Shown here: positions 1 through 7,137 of the stretch, piece by piece
Position numbering within the stretch: the first letter of the stretch is position 1
Layout: each line of letters starts with the position of its first letter
DNA from: Comamonadaceae bacterium
GTDB lineage: Bacteria > Pseudomonadota > Gammaproteobacteria > Burkholderiales > Burkholderiaceae_C
Assembly (NCBI GenBank): GCA_027490555.1
Contig: JAIXXW010000086.1
Span: forward strand, 1 to 10,422
Direction: 5' to 3'
Length of the DNA: 10,422 nucleotides
The notes under the pieces: model-generated
What the model was told of the DNA's origin: nothing
The model's input: the letters and a program-made list of their open reading frames with translations, nothing else
The model's database searches: none
Program-made: the position numbers and the translations under genes

Positions 1-695
1 CGGTTCTTCTCGCTGGTGCCCAGGGCCACCACCTTGCCGCTGCGGATGTGCGGCAGTCCGCTGGAGAGCACGAACACGCCAAACTCCAGGTTGTTGCCGA
101 TCAGGTCGGTGGCCAGCGGAGCCACACCGCGGTAAGGGATGTGGGTCATGAAAATGCCCGCCTGTTCCTTGACCATCTCACCGGCCAGGTGCAGCGACGT
201 GCCCACGCCCGAGCTGCCGTAGCTGAAACGGCCCGGGTTGGACTTGACCAGCTTGATGAACTCTTCGGTGTTTTTCACGCCCATCCTGGGCGCAGCCACC
301 AGCACCAGGGGTTGCGAGGCGATCAGGCCGATCGGGGTGAAGTCCTGCCAGCTGTACTTGATGGTGGGCGAGACCAGCCGGTTGATGGCCACCTCGTTGT
401 TGGCGCCCACCAGCAGGGTGTAGCCGTCGGGCACCGCGCCGAGCACCTTTTGCGCGCCGATGGCGCCGCCGGCACCGCCGATGTTCTCCACCACCACGGT
501 GGCGTTCAGGCTCTTGGCCAAGGCGGCGGCCACCACACGCCCGGTCAGGTCGGTGCTGCCGCCGGGCGGGTAACCGACCACGATGGTGATGGGTTTGGAA
601 GGGTAGTTGTCGGTCTGGGCATGGGCCCAGGGGCTCAGGGCCGCCATGGCGCAGGCCAGGAGGGCGAGGGTGCGGCGCACAACAGGGGTGTTCAT
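1..695 (-). CDS. Bug-family (TctC-like) periplasmic solute-binding protein, N-terminal part, cut by the left window edge
   Basis: Reading leftwards from the ATG at 695-693, the frame stays open for 231 codons to the window edge, so the C-terminus (roughly a quarter to a third of a usual ~320-residue Bug protein) is missing. Residues 1-26 form a signal peptide: basic VVRR, a hydrophobic core, and a cleavage site after AHA. The mature start YPSKPITIVVGYPPGGSTD (31-49) is the typical Bug N-terminus. VENIGGAGGAIGAQKV (69-84), PDGYTLLVG (89-97) and the region around PYRGVAPLATDLI (187-199) also fit. Bug proteins are extracytoplasmic receptors that bind carboxylates, for tripartite tricarboxylate transporters or as orphan receptors. 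No TctA/TctB genes are visible here. The ligand cannot be predicted. The ribosome site is weak (GAAAGAG upstream). It lies 113 bp downstream of modC on the same strand, but a strong stem-loop separates them, so I infer separate transcription. Confidence 0.93.
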   Translation of the reverse strand, partial: MNTPVVRRTLALLACAMAALSPWAHAQTDNYPSKPITIVVGYPPGGSTDLTGRVVAAALAKSLNATVVVENIGGAGGAIGAQKVLGAVPDGYTLLVGANNEVAINRLVSPTIKYSWQDFTPIGLIASQPLVLVAAPRMGVKNTEEFIKLVKSNPGRFSYGSSGVGTSLHLAGEMVKEQAGIFMTHIPYRGVAPLATDLIGNNLEFGVFVLSSGLPHIRSGKVVALGTSEKN

Positions 696-793
696 TGCAG
701 GCTCTTTCAGGGGTGGAAGAAATCGCCATTGTGCGCGAGGCGGGCCCCCTGGTCAGGCCGTGGCCGCCCGCTGGTGACAGGCCGGCAGCTGCA

Positions 794-830
794 GCCGCCC
801 AGCGCCGCTCAGCCGCCTGCGCTGGGCGGC
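794..830 (-). terminator. GC-rich stem-loop spanning the modC stop codon
   Basis: GCCGCCCAGCG (794-804) and CGCTGGGCGGC (820-830) are perfect 11-base inverted arms around a 15-base loop. The loop carries the modC stop codon (809-811, complement). In the modC direction no T-run follows, so it is not a textbook intrinsic terminator. It may stall polymerase, act with Rho, or protect the mRNA 3' end between the mod operon and the Bug gene. The structure is seen directly; the function is inferred. Confidence 0.5.
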
Positions 831-1996
831 GGTGTGCGCACTGGCATGATGTGCAGCGCCTGCGGCGCGATCAGCAGCTGGACCCAGGCGCCGGCACCGG
901 CGTCCAGGCGCCGCAGCAGCCGGCTGGTCAGGTTCAGGGTGATGGTCTGGCGGGGCAGGGCCTCGGGTCTCAAGGTGCACAAACTGATTTCCCCCAACGA
1001 CAAGACCTCCAGCAACTGGCAGCGCAAGCGGGTGTGGCCGGGCTCGACCGGGCTGGACGCCCCGGCATCGGCCAGCACATCCACCTGTTCCCCGTTCAGC
1101 ACCCAGGTCACGCGGGTGCCGTCCTGGATCTTGTTTTTGTCGAACACCGCCAGGTCCAGCCCGGCATCGGATGCCGCTGCGTCGGTCCATCGCAAGCGCC
1201 CCCAGCCCCTGGGGTTCTTGAAAAAACATCCCTCAAAGTGGTTTTGGATGCCCACCAGCTCGGCCACCCGGGCATTGCGCGGGCTGGCAAACACACGGGC
1301 GGGCTCGCCGGTTTGCAAGGTCTGGCCGGCGTCCACGATCACCACCCGGTCGGCCAGGCGCCGGGCTTCTGCCAGGTCGTGCGTGACCAGCAGCATGGGC
1401 ACCGACACCTTTTGGCGCAACACCGCCAGCTCGCGGTACAGGGTCTGGCGTGTGGGTGCGTCCACCGCCGAAAAAGGCTCGTCGAGCAAGAGCACGCCGG
1501 ACACCGCTTCGGGTGCGCCGGCCTGGCCGGCTGTGGGCCTGGGCATGACGCGCACCAAGGCCCGCGCCAGCGCCACGCGCTGCTGCTGCCCGCCAGACAG
1601 TTGCGCCGGCCTGCGCTGAGCCAACCCGGCCAAACCCAGGCGCTGCAGCAGCGACTGCACCTCTGGGGGCGTCCAGCCCGGGCCTGCGGCCAAGGCCACA
1701 TTGGCCTGCGCCGTCATGTGCGGAAACAGGGCGTATTGCTGGAACACCAGGCCCGCCCGGCGCGCTTGCGGACTCAGCTGAACGCCCTGGGCCGTGTCCA
1801 GCCAGCTTTGGCCATCCACCCGGATGAAGCCCTGCACATCGGCCGGTGTCCACAGCCCGGCAATCGCCCGCAGCATGCTGGTCTTGCCACTGCCCGAAGG
1901 CCCAACCAGGGCCACCAACTCACCGGCTCCGCAGTCAAACTCGGCCTCCAGCCGGATCGGGCTGGCCGAGCGCAATTGCACCTGCAAGCCGGGCAT
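809..1996 (-). CDS. modC: Molybdate ABC transporter ATP-binding protein ModC
   Basis: A 395-residue ATPase that would power molybdate import through ModB. All ABC motifs are visible: Walker A GPSGSGKT (32-39), Q-loop in VFQQYALFPH (84-93), signature LSGGQQQR (133-140), Walker B VLLLDEP (168-174), D-loop SAVD (176-179) and the switch histidine in LLVTHD (H206). From about residue 250 there is a C-terminal regulatory domain, including LRCQLLEVLSLGEISLCTL (324-342), which looks like a divergent MOP/TOBE region as in ModC and related importers. The ATG overlaps the modB stop by one base (TGATG), with a good AGGAG five bases upstream, so translation is probably coupled. Oddity: about 14 extra residues rich in P, A and G lie between the signature helix and Walker B (roughly 152-167). 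The molybdate assignment rests mainly on the modA and modB neighbours. Confidence 0.93.
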   Translation of the reverse strand: MPGLQVQLRSASPIRLEAEFDCGAGELVALVGPSGSGKTSMLRAIAGLWTPADVQGFIRVDGQSWLDTAQGVQLSPQARRAGLVFQQYALFPHMTAQANVALAAGPGWTPPEVQSLLQRLGLAGLAQRRPAQLSGGQQQRVALARALVRVMPRPTAGQAGAPEAVSGVLLLDEPFSAVDAPTRQTLYRELAVLRQKVSVPMLLVTHDLAEARRLADRVVIVDAGQTLQTGEPARVFASPRNARVAELVGIQNHFEGCFFKNPRGWGRLRWTDAAASDAGLDLAVFDKNKIQDGTRVTWVLNGEQVDVLADAGASSPVEPGHTRLRCQLLEVLSLGEISLCTLRPEALPRQTITLNLTSRLLRRLDAGAGAWVQLLIAPQALHIMPVRTPPPSAGG

Positions 1997-2673
1997 CAGC
2001 GCTCCTGCAGGGCACGGCCGCGCTGGCCCACCCGGTCAAAGGCCAGCACCAGGGTCAGCGCCAGCAGGGACACGCCCACCAGCGCCAGCGCCATCACATG
2101 GGCCGACTGCAAATCCATGCCCTGCACCTTGTCGTACAGCGACACCGACAGGGTGCGGGTCTCGCCTTCGATGTTGCCGCCCACCATCAGCACCACGCCA
2201 AACTCGCCCAAGGTGTGGGCCACGGTGAGCGCCATGCCGGCCAGCAATCCGGGCCAGGCCAGCGGCAACTCGATGCGCCAGAAGGTCTGCCAGCCCGACA
2301 AGCCCGACACCCAGGCCGCCTCGCGCAGGCTGTGCGGCACGGCGGCAAACGCCCGCTGGATCGGCTGCACCATGAAAGGCAGGTTGACCAGCACACTCAC
2401 CAGCCACAAGCCTTCGAGGGTGAACACCAAGCGAATGCCCGAGGCCGCCAGCCAGGCCCCCAAAGCACCGCCTTGGCCAAAGGCCACCAGAAAGTAAAAC
2501 CCGATCACCGTGGGCGGCAGCAACAAGGGCAGCAGGAGCAAGGCTTCGACCACCGGCCGGCCCGCCCAGGCGGTCACCGCCAGCCAGCGGGCCAGCGCCA
2601 GGCCCACGGGCAGCAGCGCCAAGGTGGTCAGGGCGGCCAGGGTCAGCGAGACGTGAAGAGCAGACCAATCCAT
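1996..2673 (-). CDS. modB: Molybdate ABC transporter permease ModB
   Basis: A 225-residue inner-membrane protein, the normal length for ModB. Hydrophobic stretches suggest about five transmembrane helices. LLLLPLLLPPTVIGFYFL (45-62) is the characteristic segment near the start of the permease domain. The cytoplasmic EAA loop that docks on ModC is REAAWVSGLSGWQTFWRIELP (starting near residue 117). It is followed by HTLGEFGVVLMVGGNI (around 153-168), which is highly typical of ModB/CysT-type permeases. It lies 38 bp downstream of modA and overlaps modC by one base, giving the order modA-modB-modC. No clear ribosome site precedes the ATG, so it may rely on translation arriving from modA. Confidence 0.95.
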   Translation of the reverse strand: MDWSALHVSLTLAALTTLALLPVGLALARWLAVTAWAGRPVVEALLLLPLLLPPTVIGFYFLVAFGQGGALGAWLAASGIRLVFTLEGLWLVSVLVNLPFMVQPIQRAFAAVPHSLREAAWVSGLSGWQTFWRIELPLAWPGLLAGMALTVAHTLGEFGVVLMVGGNIEGETRTLSVSLYDKVQGMDLQSAHVMALALVGVSLLALTLVLAFDRVGQRGRALQER

Positions 2674-2711
2674 GTGGGCAGCTTTTTGGGGGACAACAGC
2701 AAGGGGTTTGA

Positions 2712-3515
2712 TTATTGCGGCAAGGCGTAACCGTGCTGCACGAACACCGCCTGGGCTGGCGGGCTGAGCAAAAACCGCTGCCAGTGCGCCGCCGCCGCGC
2801 TGGCCCCTTGCAACAGCACCATGCGCTGGTGCAGGGGGGCATGCAGGTGCGCCGGCAAGGGCAAGACCTGCAGCGCGCTGGCGATCTCGGGGGCTGTGGC
2901 CAGGGCCAGCGCGGTGATGCCCGCCTGCGCCGCGCCCGTGGCCACAAACTGGGTGGCCTGGCCGATGTTGTCGCCCAGCACCTTCTGCGAGGCCGCCAGG
3001 GGCCCTGCGCCAGCGCGTTGCAAAGCCTCTTGCGCTGCCACCCCGTAGGGCGCCAGGGCCGGGTTGGCGATGGCGAATTTGTCGTTCGGCTTGAGGGCGC
3101 GCACCACCGCGGCCAAACCCTCCTTCAAGGGCAGCGCCGAATGTTTGGGCACCACCAGGGCCAACTGACCGGTGGCGTAGCGCTGGCCTGCATCCACCGT
3201 GCGACCCGACTTGACCAGCTCGGCCACCCAGGCTTCGTCGGCCGAGATGAACTGCTCCACCGGCAGGCCCTGCAGAATCTGCCGCGCCAAATTGCCGGAC
3301 GCGCCCAAGTTGACGTCCACCTGAACGCCTGTTTGTTGCCTGTAAAGCGCCACCAAATCAGCGAGCACAAACTTCAAGTTGCTGGCCGCTGCGATCTTGA
3401 TGCGGACCGGGCTTTGCGCCTGCCCCTGCACCGGCCCGGCCAAGGCAACGGCGAGGCCTGCCAGCAGCCAGCCGCGTCGCCCCGCCAAGACCTCAGAGCC
3501 TGCGGGCTTATGCAT
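2712..3515 (-). CDS. modA: Molybdate ABC transporter periplasmic binding protein ModA
   Basis: The periplasmic receptor that delivers molybdate (or tungstate) to ModBC; 267 residues from the chosen start. Residues 1-34 are an export signal: basic GRR (12-14), hydrophobic WLLAGLAVALAG, probable cleavage after GQA. Family motifs are AAASN (42-46) and GASGNL (71-76), whose serines bind the oxyanion in known ModA proteins, plus PVEQFISADE (85-94), NPALAPYG (151-158) and DNIGQATQFVATGAAQAG (182-199). Where E. coli ModA has a Tyr in a GIVY-like stretch, this protein reads GITALALA (199-206), as I recall for a separate ModA subgroup. The start is uncertain: an in-frame ATG at 3536 would add seven residues, and neither ATG has a clear Shine-Dalgarno. 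Still earlier in-frame codons reach into sequence that does not look coding. First gene of modABC. Confidence 0.93.
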   Translation of the reverse strand: MHKPAGSEVLAGRRGWLLAGLAVALAGPVQGQAQSPVRIKIAAASNLKFVLADLVALYRQQTGVQVDVNLGASGNLARQILQGLPVEQFISADEAWVAELVKSGRTVDAGQRYATGQLALVVPKHSALPLKEGLAAVVRALKPNDKFAIANPALAPYGVAAQEALQRAGAGPLAASQKVLGDNIGQATQFVATGAAQAGITALALATAPEIASALQVLPLPAHLHAPLHQRMVLLQGASAAAAHWQRFLLSPPAQAVFVQHGYALPQ

Positions 3516-3538
3516 AGTGTCATGCTTTTTTTGCATAG
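3511..3538 (-). repeat. Two CTATGCA direct repeats at the modA start region
   Basis: On the modA strand CTATGCA occurs at 3538-3532 and again at 3517-3511, a 21-bp period. Each copy contains one of the two in-frame candidate ATG codons of modA. The second lies within the 8-bp palindrome TATGCATA (3509-3516). The 21-bp period is two helical turns and could be an operator, but it is also exactly seven codons. No match to the E. coli ModE site is evident. Function unknown. Confidence 0.4.
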
Positions 3539-3675
3539 ATTTAAAGCGGTTTTGGACCCGGATGACAGGCACAAATGGGGCAGTCTCCCTAAAATCGAGG
3601 CCCGCCGGACCATCGCCCTGACAGGCGCAGAACACCTGCCACCACAGCCCCCAGTATCTCAGCCCCCAAGCCGTT

Positions 3676-3707
3676 TTTTCAAAGTTCCTGAACAGGGGTT
3701 TTGAAAA
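3676..3707 (+). promoter_or_regulatory. Symmetric 32-bp dyad upstream of pckG (operator or mRNA leader hairpin)
   Basis: The outer arms TTTTCAAA (3676-3683) and TTTGAAAA (3700-3707) and the inner arms CCTG (3687-3690) and CAGG (3693-3696) share one centre at 3691.5. The three bases between them on each side (GTT and GGT) form only G-U pairs. As RNA the whole element could therefore fold as a 15-pair stem with a tiny AA loop; as DNA it is a dyad matching at 12 of 15 pairs. It ends 26 bp before the pckG ATG. It could be a regulator's operator or a leader hairpin. No run of U follows directly, so it is not a plain terminator. The pckG start site is not identifiable by eye, so I cannot say whether it is transcribed. 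Confidence 0.5.
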
Positions 3708-3733
3708 GACGATTTTTAAACTTGGAGCCAGTC

Positions 3734-5599
3734 ATGAATTCACCCGTGATGCAGGGCCTTGCCCTGAATACACCTGCTTACGTCAAGAACGCGAAGCTGA
3801 TCGCCTGGGTCGCCGAAATGGCCGCCCTGTGCAAGCCCGCCAACATCTACTGGTGCGATGGCTCCCAGGAAGAATACGACCGCCTGTGCGGCGAACTGGT
3901 CGCCGCCGGCACCTTCAAGAAACTCAACCCCGCCAAGCGCGCCAACTCCTACCTGGCCTGGTCCGATCCGTCGGATGTGGCCCGTGTGGAAGACCGCACC
4001 TACATCTGCTCGGCCAATAAGGAAGACGCCGGCCCGACCAACAACTGGATGGACCCTGCCCAGATGCGCGCCACCCTGCAGCCGCTGTTCGACGGTTGCA
4101 TGGCCGGCCGCACCATGTACGTGGTGCCCTTCTCGATGGGCCCGCTGGGCTCGCACATCAGCCACATCGGCATCGAACTGAGCGACAGCGCCTACGTGGT
4201 GGTCAACCAGAAAATCATGACGCGCATGGGCAAAGCCGTCTACGACGTGCTGGGCACGGACGGCGAATTTGTGCCTTGCATGCACACCGTGGGCGCGCCC
4301 CTGGCAGCGGGCGAAAAGGACAAGACCTCCTGGCCGTGCAACCCCAGCACCAAGTACATCGTGCACTACCCAGAGACCCGCGAAATCTGGTCTTATGGTT
4401 CGGGCTACGGCGGCAACGCGCTGCTGGGCAAGAAGTGCTTTGCTCTGCGCATCGCCTCCAACATGGGCAAAGACCAAGGCTGGCTGGCCGAACACATGCT
4501 GATCCTGGGCGTGACCAACCCCGAGGGCAAGAAGTACCACGTGGCCGCCGCCTTCCCCAGCGCCTGCGGCAAGACCAACTTCTCGATGCTGGTGCCACCC
4601 AAGGCCTTTGAAGGCTGGAAAGTCACCACCATCGGCGACGACATCGCCTGGGTCAAACCCCAGCCCGACGGCAAGATGGTCGCCATCAACCCCGAAGCCG
4701 GCTACTTTGGCGTGGCCCCCGGCACCAACATGAAGACCAACCCCAACTGCATGCTGAGCCTGCACAAGGACGTGATTTTCACCAACGTGGCCCTCACGGA
4801 CGACGGCGACGTGTGGTGGGAAGGCATGGAAAAAGACACCGGCAAGCTGCCCGACCACCTGATCGACTGGCAAGGCAAGGACTGGACGCCCCAGATCGCC
4901 AAAGAGACCGGCGCCAAGGCCGCCCACCCCAATGCCCGCTTCACCGTGGCCGCGACCAACAACCCGGCGCTCGACCCGGCCTGGGACGACGCCGCTGGCG
5001 TGCCGATCGACGCCTTCATGTTCGGTGGCCGCCGCTCGACCACCGTGCCGCTGGTCACCGAAGCGCGCAGCTGGCAAGAAGGCGTCTACATGGCCGCCAC
5101 CATGGGCTCTGAGACGACCGCGGCCGCCTTCGGCGCGCAAGGCGTGGTGCGCCGCGACCCGTTTGCGATGCTGCCGTTTTGTGGCTACAACATGAGCGAC
5201 TATTTCCAGCACTGGCTGAACACCGGCGCCAAGGCCCAGGCCGCAGGCCACAAGCTGCCGGCGATGTACTGCGTCAACTGGTTCCGCAAGGGCGAAGACG
5301 GCTCTTTTGTCTGGCCTGGCTATGGCGACAACATGCGCGTGCTCAAGTGGATGATCGACCGCCTGGAAGGCAAGGCCCAGGGCCAAGAAACCATGTTCGG
5401 CGTGGCCCCCACTTACGGCGAAATCAACTGGAATGGCATCGAATTCAGTGCCGAACAGTTCCAGGCCGTGACCAGCATCGACAAGGCCGCCTGGCAGGCC
5501 GAATTCCAACTGCATGGCGAGCACTTCGCGCAACTGAGCCACCGCCTGCCCCAGGCCCTGCTGGACACCAAGGCGGCACTGGAAGCCCGCCTGGCTTGA
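3734..5599 (+). CDS. pckG: Phosphoenolpyruvate carboxykinase (GTP), PckG
   Basis: Catalyses oxaloacetate + GTP <-> PEP + CO2 + GDP (EC 4.1.1.32), the cytosolic entry to gluconeogenesis and an anaplerotic link. The 621 residues match the GTP-dependent family (about 600-620). Visible residues are VARVE with the substrate-binding Arg (R84), SGYGGN (223-228), LLGKK (230-234) with a metal-ligand Lys and H254 (metal ligands in known structures), P-loop FPSACGKTN (274-282) with the reactive Cys 278, GDDIAW (301-306) carrying the metal-binding Asp, and FGGRRS (430-435) of the nucleotide site. I chose the ATG at 3734 because GGAG sits six bases upstream; the frame is open from a TTG at 3701, but that part has no ribosome site. 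It is transcribed divergently from modA and ends in a strong terminator. No key residue is missing. Confidence 0.98.
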   Translation: MNSPVMQGLALNTPAYVKNAKLIAWVAEMAALCKPANIYWCDGSQEEYDRLCGELVAAGTFKKLNPAKRANSYLAWSDPSDVARVEDRTYICSANKEDAGPTNNWMDPAQMRATLQPLFDGCMAGRTMYVVPFSMGPLGSHISHIGIELSDSAYVVVNQKIMTRMGKAVYDVLGTDGEFVPCMHTVGAPLAAGEKDKTSWPCNPSTKYIVHYPETREIWSYGSGYGGNALLGKKCFALRIASNMGKDQGWLAEHMLILGVTNPEGKKYHVAAAFPSACGKTNFSMLVPPKAFEGWKVTTIGDDIAWVKPQPDGKMVAINPEAGYFGVAPGTNMKTNPNCMLSLHKDVIFTNVALTDDGDVWWEGMEKDTGKLPDHLIDWQGKDWTPQIAKETGAKAAHPNARFTVAATNNPALDPAWDDAAGVPIDAFMFGGRRSTTVPLVTEARSWQEGVYMAATMGSETTAAAFGAQGVVRRDPFAMLPFCGYNMSDYFQHWLNTGAKAQAAGHKLPAMYCVNWFRKGEDGSFVWPGYGDNMRVLKWMIDRLEGKAQGQETMFGVAPTYGEINWNGIEFSAEQFQAVTSIDKAAWQAEFQLHGEHFAQLSHRLPQALLDTKAALEARLA

Positions 5600-5641
5600 C
5601 ACCCCCGGGGCCCGTGCCCTTGCGGCACCCGGCCTCGCCAC

Positions 5642-5671
5642 CGCCCCGGCCAAGCACCGGGGCGTTTTTTT
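5642..5671 (+). terminator. Rho-independent terminator of pckG
   Basis: Perfect 8-bp stem CGCCCCGG (5642-5649) / CCGGGGCG (5657-5664), 7-base loop, then seven T (5665-5671). It starts 43 bases after the pckG stop. A second weaker hairpin precedes it (GTGCC 5614-5618 / GGCAC 5624-5628, flanked by GGCC on both sides). Confidence 0.9.
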
Positions 5672-5692
5672 CTCCCGGTCACCCTCAGCCCC

Positions 5693-6595
5693 ATGCCTTT
5701 GCTTGAAACCCCTGAGTCCCGCTACCGGCTCGCCTCCTGGTTGATGTGGGTCACCCCGGCACTGTGGTCTGTCAATTACATCGTGGCCCGCACCGCGCCG
5801 GGCATCGTCGAAGCCCATGCACTGGCCCTGGGCCGCTGGGCTTTGGCGGGTGCGATCCTGGCCTTCATTGCACGCAGCGAACTCTGGCGCGAGCGGCGCA
5901 GCACCCTGGCCCATGGCGGGCGCTACCTGGTGCTGGGGGCCTTGGGCATGCTGGTGTGTGGGGCTTGGGTTTACCTGGGCGCCCAAACCACCACCGCCAT
6001 GAACATCGCCCTGATTTATGCCGCTTCCCCGGTGCTGATTGCCCTGGGTGCCGTGATCTGGCTGGGCGAGCGCTTTGCCTGGCGGCAAGGGCTGGGCGTG
6101 CTGGTGGCCATGGCCGGGGTGTTCCATGTGGTGGTCCAAGGCCAATGGCTGGCCCTGGGCCAGGTGCAATGGGTGGCGGGCGATGGCTGGATCGTGCTGG
6201 CCATGGTGGCCTGGGCGGCCTACGCCTTGCTGCAAAAGAAATGGGCTTCGCCACTGGGCGCCACCGCCCGCCTGGCCGCCATCTGCATGGGGGGTGTTCT
6301 GGTGCTGCTGCCCTTCACCCTCTGGGAATACCAGCAAGCCGACCGTCCGGCCTGGTCCCTGCAGGCCACCGGGCTGGTCATGGCCGCCGGGCTGTTGCCC
6401 GGCCTGGGTGCCTATTGGGCCTATGGCTTCTGTCAAAAGGTGCTGGGGGCCAGCCGGGTGGCCGCCAGTTTGTACCTGGGGCCTTTGTACGGGGGCGTGA
6501 CCGCCTGGCTGGTGCTGGACGAAGCGATGGGCTGGCACCACCTGGTGGGCGCAGCCCTGATCCTGCCAGGGATTTACATGGCCTCGCGGCGCTGA
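5693..6595 (+). CDS. EamA-family (DMT superfamily) inner-membrane transporter
   Basis: A 300-residue protein with about ten predicted membrane helices, the usual size and layout of two-repeat EamA exporters (RhaT/YdcZ/PagO-type drug/metabolite transporters). The first repeat opens with WLMWVTPALWSVNYIVAR (16-33) and closes near YAASPVLIALGAVIWLGERF, the conserved end of an EamA unit. The second repeat ends with SLYLGPLYGGVTAWLVLDEA and ALILPGIYMASRR. The substrate cannot be inferred; members export amino acids, nucleosides or other metabolites. The ATG at 5693 has no clear ribosome site and lies only 21 bp after the pckG terminator, leaving little room for its own promoter. It converges on the next gene, with 12 bp between the two stop codons. 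Confidence 0.93.
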   Translation: MPLLETPESRYRLASWLMWVTPALWSVNYIVARTAPGIVEAHALALGRWALAGAILAFIARSELWRERRSTLAHGGRYLVLGALGMLVCGAWVYLGAQTTTAMNIALIYAASPVLIALGAVIWLGERFAWRQGLGVLVAMAGVFHVVVQGQWLALGQVQWVAGDGWIVLAMVAWAAYALLQKKWASPLGATARLAAICMGGVLVLLPFTLWEYQQADRPAWSLQATGLVMAAGLLPGLGAYWAYGFCQKVLGASRVAASLYLGPLYGGVTAWLVLDEAMGWHHLVGAALILPGIYMASRR

Positions 6596-6611
6596 GCGCG
6601 GCGCAGCTCAG
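6592..6611. terminator. Inverted repeat containing both stop codons of a convergent gene pair
   Basis: CTGAGC (6592-6597) and GCTCAG (6606-6611) are perfect 6-base arms with an 8-base loop. The left arm contains the TGA of the EamA gene (6593-6595); the right arm contains the complement of the opposing gene's TGA (6608-6610). There is no T-run on either side. It is possibly a weak bidirectional termination or mRNA-end structure. Confidence 0.35.
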
Positions 6612-7075
6612 ATGTAGTGCAGGCGGTCGCGCAGCAAGCGGGCGGCGCGGCGGGTCTTGAGGCTTTGCACACCCTGCCATGGGCTGGGCACCTCAGGGGC
6701 ACGGTCTATGGCCACTTCCAGGTCGCGCATCAGCCGGGGGTCTTTTTGGGCCATGGCCCACAGGCGCTCGTCGGCACGGCGGCGGGCCAGCCGGGCAGAC
6801 CAGGCATCCAGCCCGGTCATGAGCTGCTGGGCCAGGACCCGCGTGAGTCCGCGCAGCAGCACGATGGCCAGAACCGCCACCGCCCACAAGGCCAGCCAAG
6901 CCGCCACCAGGTGCGATTGCGCCCAGCCGTCCAACAGCCGGTCGGCGGCCAGGACCAAGGCGACCACCCCAGCGGCCAACAGGGCGGTGGCCAGGAAGGG
7001 GGTGAAAGCGCTCGGTCCACTGGCTGCGGAAAAAGCCGGCGAGGGTCTCAAGATGGGTGTGCTCACGGTGCTCAT
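6608..7075 (-). CDS. Small two-helix membrane protein of unknown function
   Basis: A 155-residue protein I do not recognise. It has a polar N-terminus (about 1-25), two hydrophobic helices (about 26-44 and 55-74), and then an 80-residue, mostly charged tail that is probably helical and cytoplasmic. The tail includes SARLARRRADERLWAMAQKD (93-112) and DPRLMRDLEVAIDRAPEVPS (112-131), with a basic end TRRAARLLRDRLHYI. There is no signal peptidase site, cysteine motif or enzyme signature. I chose the ATG at 7075 because AGGA lies eight bases upstream; an in-frame ATG at 7114 would add 13 residues but has no ribosome site. It is divergent from the LysR gene across an AT-rich promoter region with repeats, so it is a candidate target of that regulator. 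Codon bias fits the neighbours, which supports it being real. Confidence 0.75.
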   Translation of the reverse strand: MSTVSTPILRPSPAFSAASGPSAFTPFLATALLAAGVVALVLAADRLLDGWAQSHLVAAWLALWAVAVLAIVLLRGLTRVLAQQLMTGLDAWSARLARRRADERLWAMAQKDPRLMRDLEVAIDRAPEVPSPWQGVQSLKTRRAARLLRDRLHYI

Positions 7076-7137
7076 GGTCGGGTTCCTGGTGTGGAGGGGG
7101 TGTGCAAGGGCCATGCGGATGGCTGCAGATGGGCTCC

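Noticed and set aside
178..729. Minus-strand frame of 183 codons inside the Bug gene region
   Set aside because: It is a +1-type shadow of the real Bug frame (ATG at 695), which stays open to the window edge and carries the signal peptide and family motifs.
48..2497. Long plus-strand frames (523 and 600 codons) across the Bug gene and modC/modB
   Set aside because: They run antisense to genes with clear motifs on the minus strand, and their products are repetitive Q/G/H/R-rich with no domain features.
3509..3570. ModE binding site upstream of modA
   Set aside because: No stretch resembles the TATATA-containing inverted ModE consensus; only the CTATGCA repeats are present.
2715..3704. 329-codon plus-strand frame opposite modA
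   Set aside because: It is the antisense of a clear ModA protein, and it would run through the modA/pckG intergenic region and the dyad.
3701..3733. Eleven-codon N-terminal extension of PckG from a TTG
   Set aside because: It has no ribosome site and lies on the arm of the dyad. The ATG at 3734 has GGAG at ideal spacing and gives the usual length.
3740..6541. 933-codon open frame antisense to pckG and the EamA gene
   Set aside because: Its translation is low-complexity (H, G, Q, A-rich), it spans two well-supported genes and a terminator, and it follows the codon bias of the opposite strand. It is a GC-skew shadow.
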